Part shown: positions 19,976 through 33,890 of the stretch, in pieces
How the letters are laid out: each line of letters begins with the position of its first letter
How positions within the stretch are numbered: the first letter of the stretch is position 1
Assembly: GCF_902686445.1 (NCBI RefSeq)
Contig: NC_062223.1
Span: forward strand, 56,817,998 to 56,881,997
Source of the DNA: Sciurus carolinensis
Lineage: Eukaryota > Chordata > Mammalia > Rodentia > Sciuridae
Length of the DNA: 64,000 nucleotides
Direction of reading: 5' to 3'
Notes under the pieces: model-generated
Database searches by the model: none
What the model saw: the letters and a program-made list of their open reading frames with translations, nothing else
Told to the model about the DNA's origin: nothing
Made by a program: the position numbers and the translations under genes

Positions 19976-22160
19976 ATAATGGGCCATGAATGTTACAGCA
20001 AGTATAATTGAAGAAAACAAGTAGGAGCACCGAGAAAAAAAAGAGTTAACCTCTAAAAATGCACATAAATCTAATGTACATGTAAATCTTACAAAATTCT
20101 AGGAAACACAAGAACATGAGCACACATTCTATTAGCAGCTGTAGGTGGTGACATCATCACACATGTAACCTCTGGAAGGCCCTGTTGTACAAATGTGGAA
20201 GGGACTTAGAGACGACTCCCAGGGGTTCCCAGATACCACTTTGAGAACTGCTTATCTAAACATATACACTACTTTACTACATGGAAGGAAGCTATAGGCT
20301 AAATTCTAACCACTGCACCCCCAAATTTAACTGTGACCACACAGGTGCTTTCCATAGCTCTTTATTCTTCTCTTTCCTTCAGTAATCCCTTCTCCATCCT
20401 CCATCTTCCTTCTGTCCATCCTTCTCACTGGTACCTTTCCATCAGCACTTAAACATGGTCACATCTTCCCCTAACATACCCAGCCAACTCTCCCCTTCAG
20501 CTCACCTCTTGCCACTTAGAGATGTCTGCATCTCAGTCCAGACTCTTCACTCCCTGTTCTTCCCTGAAGTGCTAATGTCCCTCAAGTTTCTACCCTTAGC
20601 CTTGTTGCTACTTTCTTTATGAACTATGGGGGAGTTTCTCATCTCTGTTTTCAGGTAACATTTATACCATGGTCAATGCCAATCTGCCACAGAAAGATCT
20701 CTCTTCTCAGCTCCAGACCCAGATGAATGACAATCCTTGGAAATCTGTCCTTGGATGTCCCCAAAATTTACTAAATTTCAAATGCCCAGGAACAAATGTC
20801 ATGTCTTCTAGTTGCAACAGCCCATTCAAACAAAGAAAGAGGAACTCTTTCCCTAACTCCATTTAGGAACTAACTAATGCCCCTTCTGACTCCACCCTCC
20901 TTCACACCATACAATCAATCAACCATTAAGACCTGTCACTGTATATGTGTCCTTCATAGACTTTCTGTTCTTTTTTCCAATCTCACCACCATCAAAAAGA
21001 AAAACTATGTTATTTTTTGGAAGAACGTGCTAGATGCCATCATGTGTATTTTTTATGCAGTATTTTCTTTAATTCACACTATGGCTGTTTTAGATTCCAG
21101 TTTGCAGATGTGCAAACAGACTCGGAGATCTTCCTGATTTTCCCTGGCTTCAGAATTCATCCCTTTTCATCAGCAATGAGAACATCATGGAAGACTTTGT
21201 GGAAAGTTCCAAAGCCTTAAAGGACAGTATGATTTTTATAAGTCAGGACAAATAAATCATATCTCATATTATTTCCAAAAAGACTAAAGAAAACAGGAAA
21301 GGATGTTGCTGGGATATATTTGTGGATGGTGATATTGTAGAGGCTTTTACTCAGAGACAATGGAAGATTGAAACAATTGACCCCTAAGCAAAACATTTCC
21401 AAAACGCCTGTTTCTTTAAATATAAAAGAATAACAACAAAGGCCATAATTATTGCATCATAGTTTTTTTTAGCATTTTTTTTTTTTTGTGTGTGTGTGGT
21501 TTTGGGGATTAAACCCAGGATCTTCCAACTGAGCTATATCCCCAGCACTTTTCAGCACTTTTGATGTTTTACTTTAGTTTGTATTTAACCTCCACTATAA
21601 CCCTGCAAGAAGATATCAATATCTGTGTGTGATAGAATAGGAAACCAAAGATGAGTACCTTTCCCCAATTACTCAGAGATGAAATTTGAGCACATTCTCC
21701 TTTAACTAAGGGCAGGAAGCTGGAGTCACACAATCAAGCTTGGAAAGACAATATCAATTGAATTTAGAAATGGTTTTCTTGGCAACATAGGTCTGTAACT
21801 TTTATATTCTCCAAACAAAAACAAATGAACAAAAACATTTCCTCAACTTTAACTTGATGGTTTTACTTCTAAAGGGAAACAAAAGACTTTTGGTTGATGA
21901 TACAAAAAGAAGCCCAACTAAATGCAACATGGTATCCCATCTATATCCTGTAACAGGAAAAAAGACACTTGGTAACAACTAAGGTCATGTGAATGAAGTA
22001 TGGACTTGAGTTAATAATGCCACAATAGTGGTTTATCAGCTGTGACAATGTCCGACACTAACATAAGATGTTAATATTAAGGAAGCTGGGTGACGCATAG
22101 GGAACACTTTATGATATTTTTGCAGCTTTTCTGGACATCTAAAATTATCCCCAAATAAAG
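19976..22160. other. Intergenic DNA
   Basis: Unique sequence apart from one ID element. A short stretch near 20215-20265 (CCCAGATACCACTTTGAGAA) weakly resembles a MER5-type DNA transposon end. No gene is seen. Confidence 0.5.
21470..21548 (-). mobile_element. ID SINE
   Basis: T run with GTGTG, then GGGGATTAAACCCAGGATCT and AACTGAGCTATATCCCCAGC. Shortened compared with the consensus. Confidence 0.8.
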
Positions 22161-22164
22161 CATC

Positions 22165-23355
22165 TTGCCTAGGATCTGACTTCCTTAACAAGACCCCTAA
22201 AACACAAGAGCAAGAAGTTAAATCAAGAATCAATAAATGGGATGGACTCAAACTAAAAAGCTCCTTTTCAGCAAAAGAAAATATCAATAATGTAAACAGA
22301 GAGTCTACAGAATGGGAGAAAATCATTACCACATACACCTCATTTAAAGCATTAATATATGGAATATATAAAGAACTCAAAAAACTTAGCACCAAAAAAA
22401 CAAATAACCCAATCAATAAATGGACTAAGGAACAGAACAGACACTTCACTGAAGACATATAATCCATCAACAAATGTATGAAAAATGTTCAACTTCTCTA
22501 GCAATTAGAGAAATGCAAAGCCAAACTACTCTAAGATTTCATCTCACTCCAGTCAGAATGGCAATTATCAAAAATACAAGCAACAATAAATGTTGGTGAG
22601 AATGTGGGGAAAAAGGTACTCTCATACATTGCTGATGAGAATATGGTGCAACCATGTTTCCATAATGGTGCAACCATTATGGAAAGCAGTGTGGAGATTC
22701 CTCAGAAAACTTGGAATGGAACCAGTTATCCCACTCCTCGGTCTATACCCAAAGGACTTAGAATCAACATACTACAGTGATGCAGCCACATCAATGTTTA
22801 TTGCAGCTCGATTTGTAATAGCTAAACTATGGAACCAACCTAGGTGCCCTTCAACAGATGAATGGATAAAGAAAATGTGAAGAAAAAAAAATATATATAT
22901 ATATGATGGCATATTACTCAACTTTAAAGAAGAATGAAATTATGACGTTTGTTGGTAAATGGATGGAGTTAGAGAATATCATTCTAAGTGAAATAAGGCA
23001 AACCCAAAAAACCAAAGGCCAAATGTTTTCTCTGATATGCTGAAGCTAATTCACAATAAGCAGGGGCGGGGTGTGGGAGGAATAGAGTTACTTTACATTA
23101 GGTAGAGGGGCGTGAAGGGAGGGCAAGGGGTATGGGGGAAGGAAAGATAGTAGAGTGAAACAGACATTATTACCTCATGTGCCTGTGTCACTGCATGACC
23201 AATGTGATCCTGCAATATGTATAATCAGAAAAATGAGTGATTACATTCCATTTATGTATGATCTATCAAAATACATAAATGCATTCTACTATCATATACA
23301 ACTAATTAGAACAAATTTTAAAAAATCAATTAAAAATGTAGGTTAAAAAAAAAAG
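22165..23355 (+). mobile_element. L1 3' fragment, sense
   Basis: ORF2 from AKKxxF-type region (INKWDGLKLKSSFSAKENIN) through WEKIITTYTSFKALIYGIYK, PINKW, the C terminus (NQPRCPSTDEWIKKM) and a 3'UTR ending in an A-rich tail. It is 5' truncated and frame-broken. An AT dinucleotide run near 22891 interrupts the ORF2 end. Confidence 0.9.
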
Positions 23356-26300
23356 AACTTAACATGGGGGAAAGAAATCCAAAAGTGTTTGCTTAGATGC
23401 TGTAAGGAGAAATATGACCAAGTCCTTTTATTGTTTAAAAGGCAAGAATACTAGAATAAGGTGCTTATTGAAGGGAGAGAAGTTTGGATTCACTCTGGGG
23501 CAATCCAACACAACAAAGGTGCCCTCCCCACCCACCCGCCCCGCCTGGGGGACTGCTGGTTCTATTATTCAACCAGCTCATTCCTGCTCCCCTCTCACGC
23601 CCCCACCATGGGGTAATGCCTCCTGGAATTTCTTTTGGCACAAACATCTTGTTTTAGGACTATGTTTGAACTGTGATTAAAAGGGGATTATTTACAGCAC
23701 ACAGCCATCCCCGTGTGAAAGGACAGGCCACCCCGACATTTTGCTAAACTTTTCTGTCAATACCACACCCCAGCAATCACTAACAAGCTGAGCAGAACCC
23801 ATCACCGGGCAAGAGAGCTGTGTGTCGATTGTTCCAAGTAAAAAGTTTCATTTCAACCCACAGCTGCCACGGAACTCCTCATTCTCAAGTCAAAAGGGCG
23901 CATGGATAGGGTCTGATGCTGTCAGTAGTGCCGAGGTTTGTATTCCATGAAAACTATCCTTCTAAGTCCATAGTGACAGGAGAAAACGACCAGGAAAAAC
24001 CAGTTATTATGACGAGACCTCAGACAGACTGGTTTACAGAGGCCCGTTGCACTTTTCTACATTTAGGAAAACAGGTCTTGCACGATTGGGTGAGCTAAAT
24101 TGTCATGGATTTTCTTTACCTCCATAGTAAATAAACCCCTTACATTTGTTTAGGGGTTTAGAATTTTATCTTGCATTATGTCACTTGATTTTCACAATGT
24201 CATGAGACAATCAGGGCAGGTCTCATTATCCCCATGTTCCACACAAGCTCAGAAGGGTTGCTAGATTTCCCTGATGCAGCACAGCCTCTCTCAGCAGTGA
24301 GATGGTACTTGAACCAAGATTTTTAAACTTAAAGTCAGAGTTCTTTCATTTAAAAAGTATTTATTGAATGCCTGCTCTGTGTCTGGACATCTTATTGTTC
24401 CTGAGGATAGCATGGTACCTGAAATAAATAGAGGCCTTGCTCTGAGGAACCTTACAGCCCAGAGGGGAGGAAGGGAATAACCAAGTAAGTGAACAAATAA
24501 ACACAGAACTACACATTATGAGAGGGGCTACCAGGGAAAATAAAGGTGCTGAGCTGGCCAGGGAAGGTCTCTTCGGGAAGGTGACATTCCAGCAGATATC
24601 TGAAGGAGCCTGTGGGCCACACACTGCACACAGGGTGTTCCAACCATTTAGTGCAGAATCTGCACAGAGGTGATGATATGGAAGGAGATGGAAGGCGTAA
24701 AGAGGGATGTTGTGGTTAAAGACAGCAATGGGCTGGGTCAAAATGAAGCCAAGGCCAAGAAGAAACCCCCGGGGACTTGGCAGGCCCATTAGCGGGCTTA
24801 CATTTTATTCTATGTGGAACAGGAAAGAACAGAGAGCTTCAAGCATGGATCAGCATGACTTAATTTTGAAATGTTTTTAAAAATTCCTGGTGAACATTAT
24901 GTGGCCAGGGATTGATGGATAACTAGCTCTTATCTCTAGGCCGCCATGGAAGCAGAATGACAGTAGGTGCCAGTTAGGAATTACGGTGTCTTGGACTGGG
25001 GTGACCGTGAGGGCGAAGAGAAGCTGCAGGACTGGAAGTAAAATCAACCAGTTGTAGAAGTGGAGGGAGAAAGAGACAGAGGAAGGTACTGTTTGATAAA
25101 AAAGCCAACCATAGAACTGTAAATGGAGGTAGGTATGAAAAAGAAGATGCTATTTGAAAAAAACTGTAGGATGCATACACTGAGATGAATGAATTTTAAA
25201 TTTGTCATTTAAACTCCCAAATGATGATAGTTTACCAACGTTTGTACATCTCTCTCCTGCGTGAAGTATGGGGTTGGCAAGGCGCTCCAAATCCTTAGCA
25301 TCTTCAAACTTCTCAGTCGCATATACAGCTTCTACTGTGTGGTCCTAAGTGGCTGCTCTGGCTCCGGCCATCACCCATCTAGAAAGGAGAAAGAAGAGGA
25401 GAAGAGTATATCCTTCTCTTTGAAGTTGCTGGTAGCATTTCTGCTTCTCAGTGGCAGGATGAGCAGAGCTGCAGGGAGGGAGATGTAAGCTACCTCTGGG
25501 GTTCAGTCACAGAAGAAGGGGAGAGTGGCTATTGGGGGTAACTCCAATTCCAGCCCCCACCTGTCCACTTATGCCTCTGTGGGGACCCAGTGGTGGCAGA
25601 GAGGAAAAGACATTGTGTTTCCTCTTATGGTTATGACTTGCTTCATTTGTTCATCCTGGGAATGTGTTTGTGTGCTGTTTGGACACTTTTGTTTGAAGAC
25701 ACAGAGGAAAGGAGAAGGAGGAGGGGAGGGGCTGCTTGTGCCGGGCTGGGTGGAGCAGAGGACAGCAGTGGAGGATGGAAAGGGGCCACTTAGAGACAGG
25801 AGGGTTCCAGGAGAGGGTGTCATCATGGAAGTCAAGGGGAAGGAACGCTTGGTAGGGCTGGGAGATACCAACTCTCCTGGTGTTTCTAAAATGGTCATCA
25901 AGGAAGAACAGAAACTACCTGATGAGATAAGAGAGTAGGGGTGAAAGGTGGGATACCTCTCCTCATCCAGTGCTAGTGTGGCCCATGCTTCTATAGCAAA
26001 ACAGGTTTAAAAGAGAAAAGCCTAACAACAGTATTTAATGGAAGGTCTCTGTGACATGGCCGCCTTCCAGAATGAAGGACCACAGACTTTGGGGAAGCTG
26101 TCTGCTTCTACACTTAGGTTCCGTGAGGGGGCTGTAGTGATCAAATGGGATTGCTTGGTGTGATCTAATGGTAACAGGCTGAGGACGGAGACACTGCAAG
26201 GCCCATGGGTCCAGATTCTGCTAGGCCTCCGTACAGTGTTCCTTCCTGGGTACAGAGCAGGCCCTTCCAGAATGAGGGTCTTCCAGAGAGAAGGGAGAAA

Positions 26301-27192
26301 GGAGAAGGGAGTGTCCTGTCCAGATTTTATGGCTTCCTTGGCAGGACAGGAGTTCTAGTGACATAGAATTGAATAGAAAATTTCAGTGTGTATTCCATAA
26401 GCAATGTTTTATAAAATGTCTCAATTTTGTGTACTTGTGTGTGATGATGGGTACAGATGCATTTATGGGAGAGTGTGCTTGTGTGAGTGTGTGTGCTCAC
26501 ACATGCCAAGTGAGAAAGCCCGGGCATGTGTGCTGGGTGACTTTGTAAATGTATTTCCTATGGTGAGTCATGGTCAAGTGAATCTGAAATGGACAAGTAG
26601 GGGCAAGTTTTTCAAGCAGGTGGGTTCAAAGGAAGCAGAGCAATGCAGAAGCAGCTGAGCAGGCATGTGCTAAAGGAGGTGCTTAGATTTTGGGACATTT
26701 TTTTTTTTTTTTTTTGGCTTTTTTCCCCCAGTGTGCTAACATGGGCATGTTTGTGGGATGGTGAAAGATAAATCATAGAGAAACAGGTTTGCAGACTGGT
26801 GGGGCAGGTGAAGAGGGGAGAGGAAGGGAGTGACTGGGTAGTGTGGTCAGACTCCCAGCAGCATCCCATGAACACTGATGGTAGAGAGGGGTGCGTGTGC
26901 TTGCATGCCTGTGTGCACCTACACGTGCAAGTGGCAGATGGAAACAGGCTGGATGGAAAAAGATCTGGGGTGCACTCCCATCCCCTGCACCCAATGCCAT
27001 GCAGACAGTCTCTGTAACAGGACAAGGAGTCACACAAAACTGTCATAAAGCAGGCAGGCAGGACAGGGCTGGAACGACAGCTAATTTCGAGTTAGGGGCA
27101 AGGGCAGAGTGACTTAGGTGGTGAATGGACCTCAGGGGGCATGGACCTTGGGGTGAACTCAGGAAGAGGCTCTGAATGGGCAATGAGTAAGA
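23356..27192. other. Intergenic DNA, mostly unique
   Basis: No gene recognised. It contains a possible MIR near 24.17-24.33 kb, a T20 run at 26698-26717 and a transposon-free patch at about 23.69-23.90 kb that may be conserved. Open frames (for example 25525-25938) show no recognisable domain. Confidence 0.5.
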
Positions 27193-27203
27193 GAGCATGT
27201 GAG

Positions 27204-27966
27204 AATCATCAAGAACACAAGCGACAGTAAATGCTGGCGAAGTTGTGGGGAAAGGCACACTCATACACTGCTGGTGGGACTGCACACTGGTGCAACCATA
27301 TGGAAAGCCGTGTGGAGATTCCTCAGGAAACTTGGAATGGAGCCACCATTTGATCCAGCTATCCCACTCCTCAGTCTATACCCAAAGGACTTAGAATCAA
27401 CATACTACAGTGATGCAACCACATCAATGTTCATAGCAGCTCAATTCATGACAGCAAAACTATGGAACCAGCCTAGGTGCCCTTCAACAGATGAATGGAT
27501 AAAGAAAATGTGGTATAATGTTGTATATATATACAATGGAATATTACTCAGTTTTAAATTAAATTATGAAGAAGAATTAATTATGGTATTTGTTGGTAAA
27601 TGGATGGATGCTAAGTGAAATAAGCCAAACAAAAAAACGAAGGCCAAATGTTTTCTCTGATATACAGAAGTTAATTCACAATAAGTGTGGGGGGCGGGTG
27701 GTAGGGAAGAATGGAGTTACTTTATATTAGGCAGAGGGGAGTAAAGGGAACAGAAGGGATGGGGGGAAGGAATGAAGTAGAGTGAAACAGACATTATTAC
27801 TTCATGTACATGTATGACTGCATGACTGATGTGATCCTGCAATATGTATAATCAGAAAAATAAGAGATTACACTCCATTTGTGTATGATCTATCGAAATG
27901 TATAAATGCATTCCACTCTCATGTACAACTAATTAGAACAAATTAAATTTTAAAAATTTAAAAAAA
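27204..27966 (+). mobile_element. L1 3' fragment with target duplication
   Basis: 5'-truncated L1 with the ORF2 C terminus (RFLRKLGMEPPFDPAIPLLS, WNQPRCPSTDEWIKKMWY) and 3'UTR. Flanked by GAGCATGTGAG (27193-27203) and GAGCACGTGAG (27967-27977), a target duplication with one mismatch. Same 3'UTR family as the copy at 22.2 kb. Confidence 0.9.
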
Positions 27967-28125
27967 GAGCACGTGAGGAAGAGGGGAAGAAAGAAGAAAT
28001 GCGTCATGGGAGAGAGGAGATGGGCAGCATTTTGGATTCCATTCTGGAGGTGGGGACTGGGTGGCAAAGCTGTACCTCTCTCAAGGTCAAGTTACAGATG
28101 GAATCATAACATTTCAATAACACAG

Positions 28126-28338
28126 TTAGGCACAGTGGCATACAATGTAATCCCAGCAACCTCAGAGGCTGAGGTAGGAGTACTGCAAGTTTGAGGCCAG
28201 CACCAGCAACTTAGTGAGGCCCTAAGCAGCTTAGCAAGACCCTGTCTCAAAATAAAAATAAAAAGAATTGGGGATGTGGCTCGGTGGTTAAGTGCCCCTG
28301 GGTCCAATCCCTGGTACCAAAAACAAACAAACAAAAAC
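28126..28338 (+). mobile_element. B1-ID dimer SINE
   Basis: GGCACAGTGGCATACAATGT B1 start, TTGGGGATGTGGCTCGGTGG ID part, (CAAA)n tail. Confidence 0.9.
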
Positions 28339-28375
28339 ACTTACTGCATACTAAGTACTAGCCCACAAGTAATGC

Positions 28376-28530
28376 ATTTATTTTCTAGTTATTCCACATA
28401 AAAACCCTATATGTTTATTTTACACTTACAGATAGGGAAACTGAGGCACATACAGGAAATTGAGGCACAAAATGTTAAGAAATTTTCTGAACGTCACACA
28501 ATTAGTAGGTGGCAAAATGAAACTTTAAAA
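28376..28530 (+). repeat. MIR-type ancient SINE remnant
   Basis: Contains the MIR core signature (ACAGATAGGGAAACTGAGGC, then CGTCACACAATTAGTAGGTG). Degenerate, shared by all mammals. Confidence 0.65.
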
Positions 28531-31500
28531 CTAAGCAATCTAGCTCTAGCGACCAGGCTCTTAATTGTGACTAGACTATATCACCTCTGAGAGTTAGCTC
28601 CTTTATTGTAGGTAGCACATAGTAAATGCTCAATTAATGATTGAAGCATGCAGGGAAGGGCATTATTTGGAAAGGAAAAACAAAAGAAATCCCCTCACTC
28701 TGTTCTTCTTTTGTGCCTTAAACTTCTGCTCTGTGGCCTGAATTATACCCACAAGTCATTTGTGTTGAGCATCGACTATGTGCAAACCGTGTTACTGAAA
28801 CTGATTAAGACACTGCCCATCAAAATATCTGTTAAGCAGATTCTCTTAAGGTTAAGAAGAGCAGCAAGACAGAGTTGGATCCAAATTTTTAAAAAATTTT
28901 TCAGACTAATTTTGAAGTTAAGATGTGTTGTCAAAGAGGCCATCATTACATGAGAAAAGAAGGTGGTAGATCTTGGTCAACATCTTAGCTCCACCAGGAG
29001 TTGCTGAACACACCTTGGCTCTGATGCTTCATTTTTCAGACTCCAGTGTCTCCATCATTAAAACAGCAGAATATTGGTAGGAGTCTGAGAGTGGGGAAAA
29101 GGGGTCAGATTGTTTTGCTGGCCCTGAATGACCATATTTTGATCCATCAATTAGCATTGGAAAAAAAGCACACACATTTTGGAACAGGAAGAAAAACTAC
29201 CACAAACCACCTTGCCACCACAGGATGTATGTAAAGGCTGGTCGTCGACACCATAACGTCCTCATCAGGGGTCACACCTGAAAATGAGGTTCTCTGGTGT
29301 AGCTCAGCCTGCCTGCAAGTAGATGATTAAGGCTAATAAATGTGCAGGTTTATTTAGTGCTTTCTTAGAAGCACTCACCCGCAGCCCCTCACCTTTCAAG
29401 GTCACCTCTCGCTAGAGAAGAAGTAGCTTTTCATGTATATTCTTTGCAAGTTTCTGCCGGCCGGTGTTCCTTAGAGACATGTTGGCTCTCCTTCCACTTC
29501 CAGCTGCCCTGGGGACCATCACTCATTTCTTTGCTCACTCTGGACTCCTGGACCTCTTTTCAGTGGGATGCTGCCACCTGTCCACAGGTACCAGTGGAGG
29601 AGGAAATGTGACCAACCCATGTTTCCCTTCCTGCCTTATTCCTGTATTCTCCCTCACAACTGCTAGATACAGGTACCATACTTCTGCACACCAAGCATGC
29701 TTCTCCTGGTCCACAGAAAAAGCACTTGTACTGCTTAGAAGTGCTTTTGGATGCAGACCTTGCTAACAATAGCTTAAAAGGTTAGAGCACTTATTATTTC
29801 CTTATGAGAAAATCAGGTCCAGGGGTGCAGGAGTTGATTTGTCATTCAACAGGGTCACACCAAGACCCATGCTGCTTTCATCCTTCCTCAGCACGCTGGC
29901 TTTGGAGCTTGTTGTTTTACCGTGGCAAGATGCACCTGCAGCACCAAGAGGTAGCACCCTAAACAGGGAGCAAGAAGGGCCATAGCATGGCAAAGTGAAC
30001 CTTCTTCTCACACGAATCTCTTTAATCTTCAAGGGAAATTCCCCCAGAATCCTCCAGCAGATATCTCATGCATCTTATTGGACAGCACTAGATTCATGCT
30101 GTGCCTGGACTAATTAAAGCAAAGGAGCTACTATAATTGACTTACCCAGTTGTGGTTTAGTCTCTGTGGTTGGGCATATTGCTGTCTGAAAAAATTAGGA
30201 TTTTGTTAGTCAGAAGGGGAAGATGGCTGTGGGGTAGAAAACCACCAGGGCCTCCTGCTGTGTATGAATGCTGAAATCCTTCTCCCAGTTGCTGACTTTG
30301 CTCCTCAAGCATACCCTCTTATCATATTTGGGCTGCCTTCATAAATACCTTCCTCAAGTATTACACAGGAAGCCTCCACCACCCTCCTGGAGAACACCAG
30401 TTCATAGACCTAGGAATGGTCCTCTTCCAGTTTTACCTCCTTCCCTTCCTGTTTCACATGATTATTGCACCTCACCCTTGCAATGCAAAGTCAGAGAGGC
30501 AGCCATAGGATAAGTGGGGCTGCCCGGGGGTTCCAATTCCACAGAGGGAAACTTTGATGCCCCAAATCCTTTGGTAAAGTCCAGGAAGTGTCCCTCTAGA
30601 TTCTGTCTTCACAAGTACACAAGAGAGTTCACCTCTTCATTTGCTCAGTTGTCCTGTTGGCAAACACAGACACACTCACATCAGGCTCCTAGTGACAAGT
30701 ACTCTTTCTCAGGCAGCATAGTTTAAACTAGTGCTTATAAATGCTAAGACCCCCAGGGGCCAGGCAGGGGTCATAAATTGGTGAAGGGGAATGGTCTACT
30801 GGGGACTTCAGTGAGCCAGAGGATCAGGTCCTCTTTGAATGGAGCTGCTGCTGCTGGTTCTAGCCCACGGTTTCCATTTGGGGATACAGGACAGGTTGCC
30901 TAGTTTTTTAAGGAAGCTAGAAATCTAGAACTTAAATGCAAATTTCCCAATTAAAAAAAAAAAAAGAATTAGTGAGTGTAAGTATCTGTGAGTCACAGCA
31001 GGACTTTAAGCCACCAGTTTTAGAGTCCCTGACTAACCCGCAGCAAGGAAGAGAGGCGTGTTCTCATTTGGTAATGAATGCCTCCTCTCTCACAGTGAAG
31101 TCTCAGCTTCAAGTCCTGCAGAACCGAGCCTTTCCATCTTCTGTCTTGCAGACTCTTCTCAAATGGTCCCCTTTGTGCCTGCCAGGTGAAAGAATAAGGC
31201 CTAGGGCAGAGCGCATGCCCCAGTCCAGTGGCACCTCTAGTTTTGTTTGTCACTTTGGACCCATGAATTCTCATTTTATTCAATTTTGCCATGATATATT
31301 GTCACCATCATTTTCTCGGTGCTCAGCTATCTCAGATGTAGCCTGTGGGTGTCCCTTCAAGCTGACTTCTGGGCGTCAGACATGCTTCCTGCAGTTTTTG
31401 AGCACTTTCATGCTTTCAGACCCAAAAGGTGTTCCAGGCTTGCCTCTTGATGCTTCTGCTCCAAACCTGGAATCAGCCAAGAAGCGTGAGGATCTGGGTT

Positions 31501-33160
31501 TTGCTTTTAAATTAGGAAATAGTGTTTAAAAATCAAGAACTGCTTGCTGAGCGTGTTCATTTGTATTGTCATATTATTGTTTCTATGCCCAGATTGGGGG
31601 AGGACATACTGATGACCTCCACTTTTATGCAGAACACAGGTTCTTCCTCTGTTAACTTCTCCACCTTTCTGCCCTCTCTCACAGAGTGTGTCAACCATTG
31701 TTCCCCTAAACAATAGATTTGCTCTGACCTACCCTACTCATAACATAGTATCAGAATTCCTACGCCAGTGCCATTACCATCAACACACCTACAAAGTTAA
31801 GCCAAGATTCTCTCCCACTAGACCTCTGTTCTGGTGTCCGCTGGTGGCGCTCTTGATCTTGCCATGCACCATAACGGCGTCGGAGTTGACCTCCCTGCAC
31901 CTCCTCCCACTCTACTTCCTTCTTCCTCACTCCCTCCTTCTCCTGCCTGATACTCAGCCCTTTCAGCTTCAGAGCAGTCCTTGTTTTCTTCTCTGTCCCT
32001 CAACATGCACTGAGAGGAGGAGCCCAGTTTGATTGGAGGCACTGCAACCACAGCGAGGAATTAGCCAGGCTCCAGCTCACCATCTACAATGAGGACACAC
32101 AGGTAAACAGGCCATGACAGGTGACCGTGACAGGGAAGCTCAGGGTTGCAGAGAACACACCCTTCTCACCCACAGCAGGAGTGGGCCAGGGGCTGCTTAG
32201 GGGCTTCTCACGACGCAGGAAGAAGAGACTCATGCTAGATTTCCCTTCTTGGGACAGGGTTCATAATGCTCCTGTTGCAGCGGTGCTGTGAGGTTACTGG
32301 AGTCAGGGCCTTCAGGAGAGGAGTGCAGTACAGGGCTGCGGCCGTCACGGTGCATGCTGCCCCACGGAACCACCACACCTGGCTCTGCTCCAGGTAAGGA
32401 AGAGCTCAGACGGCACCATCGAAGCTTTCCCTCTCCCACGTCGGTGCCATCTCATCCACAGGGTGACCATTCTCTCTTTCTGATCGCGGGGTTCAGTTTT
32501 CCTTTAGCGAGCCAGCTTTCCCCTTCTTCTGGTCTATGTGGTTTGGGATGAAGCTTATTATCCCCACACCCCTGAATCAGTGAATGTGGGTACATGACTA
32601 AGGGACTCAGGGGTATGAATGAAAATTCGGATCTACTACATCGTCTCCCAGACCCAGTAAGGACTCTTTGTTCAAAAACGATGAAGAATTTCACGATGGA
32701 GACAACAGAGCATGAAAATAGGCTGCCCTGACCCTGACCAGGACAGATAGGAGGAGGAAGGATTCCAGTAGGGTGGCTCGGTGCCCAGAGCCAAGAGGTC
32801 CAGAGGTGTCCACTGAATCAAAAGACACCCAGCAAGCTCCTGCATCATCATGGCATCGGGACTCACATCAGGATACAGGGCAAAAGCAAGTTCGTGAAGC
32901 AACAGGAGACCAGCAGGCAAAGAGATCTCACTGGCATGTTGCTTTACCCGACTGTTCTGAGCCCAGAGATGTCACATGAATTTCCTGAACCCAGGCCCTC
33001 TAGTTCAATCACAGATAACCACACTGGCTTCACAAGGCAGGTGGTCAGAAATACATTCCAGCTTGGCAAGACCTCAGCAACAATTTAAAAACAGGCGGGA
33101 TAATGTTTGCAGTCTGAGTTATTCAGTTTCTCTTGTGCCACACGCCATTCAGGGCTTCAC
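28531..33160. other. Intergenic DNA
   Basis: Unique non-coding sequence. The longest open frame (30936-31529, 197 codons) has no recognisable domain. No transposon younger than MIR is seen. Confidence 0.5.
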
Positions 33161-33164
33161 GTGT

Positions 33165-33340
33165 CTTAATACATTTAATCCTCCAAATAACTCTAAGAAG
33201 TAGGGACTGTTATTATTATCTTTATCTTAAAGGTGGGGAAATGGAGGCTCTGAAATGTTAAGTGACTTGCCCATGATCACACTCTAGTAAATGGCAGAAC
33301 TGTGATTTGAGCCCTGGTGGCTAGCTCCAGAGTCTGGGTC
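33165..33340 (+). repeat. MIR-type ancient SINE remnant
   Basis: MIR core (GGGGAAATGGAGGCTCTGAA, GTGACTTGCCCATGATCACA) with a typical TTTAATCCTCCAAATAACTC left part. Confidence 0.75.
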
Positions 33341-33774
33341 TCAGCCAGCGTCTGCACTGCGTGGCTGTGGCCATGAGCCCTGGCTGCGGTGTCTGTGGGG
33401 ACAACAGAAGAGTGGTAGGACTGGCTCCCAAACACCGGGTGTTGCCGTATGCTGGGCACAGCCCTCAGATGCCCTCAGGTGGCATCTCCCTCAGGTCGTG
33501 AATCTGGCAGGTGAGTTCCAGGGATAGTCACAGGAAGGTTGGCTCAAGAGGACCCCAGGCATCATCTCCTTTCACTGGAAGACCAGCCGTCATGAGCAAG
33601 GGCCCAGCTCCAGTCCTTGGCTCTTTTCTCCTCCTCGCTGCTTCATCTTCAGGCTGATGGCAAGTTGACAGCACCGGATCCAGGGTCACCTCCACAAGGG
33701 ATGGAAACCTGCACAAAATTAGGAAGGAAGAGGGGGTGGAGGTTCAGAAGGACACTTACAACATCTACTGCAGG

Positions 33775-33890
33775 TGGAAATGTCTTGTTCATTTTACAGA
33801 TGAGCAAGTTGAAGTGCAGAGAGTCAGGCCAATTGCCCAGGGTCACAGCATGCAAACAAGGAACCCTGATTCAGCAGCTCCAGAGTCTGT
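33775..33890 (+). repeat. MIR-type ancient SINE remnant
   Basis: TTTTACAGATGAGCAAGTTG and ATTGCCCAGGGTCACAGCAT match the MIR core. Confidence 0.65.

Noticed and set aside
15361..20020. Reverse-transcriptase-like proteins as host genes
   Set aside because: They are L1 ORF2 fragments with stops and an inversion; no intact coding capacity.
30936..31529. A 197-codon + strand open frame in intergenic DNA
   Set aside because: No recognisable domain, no splice or promoter context, low-complexity start, and composition like the surrounding non-coding DNA. Chance frame.
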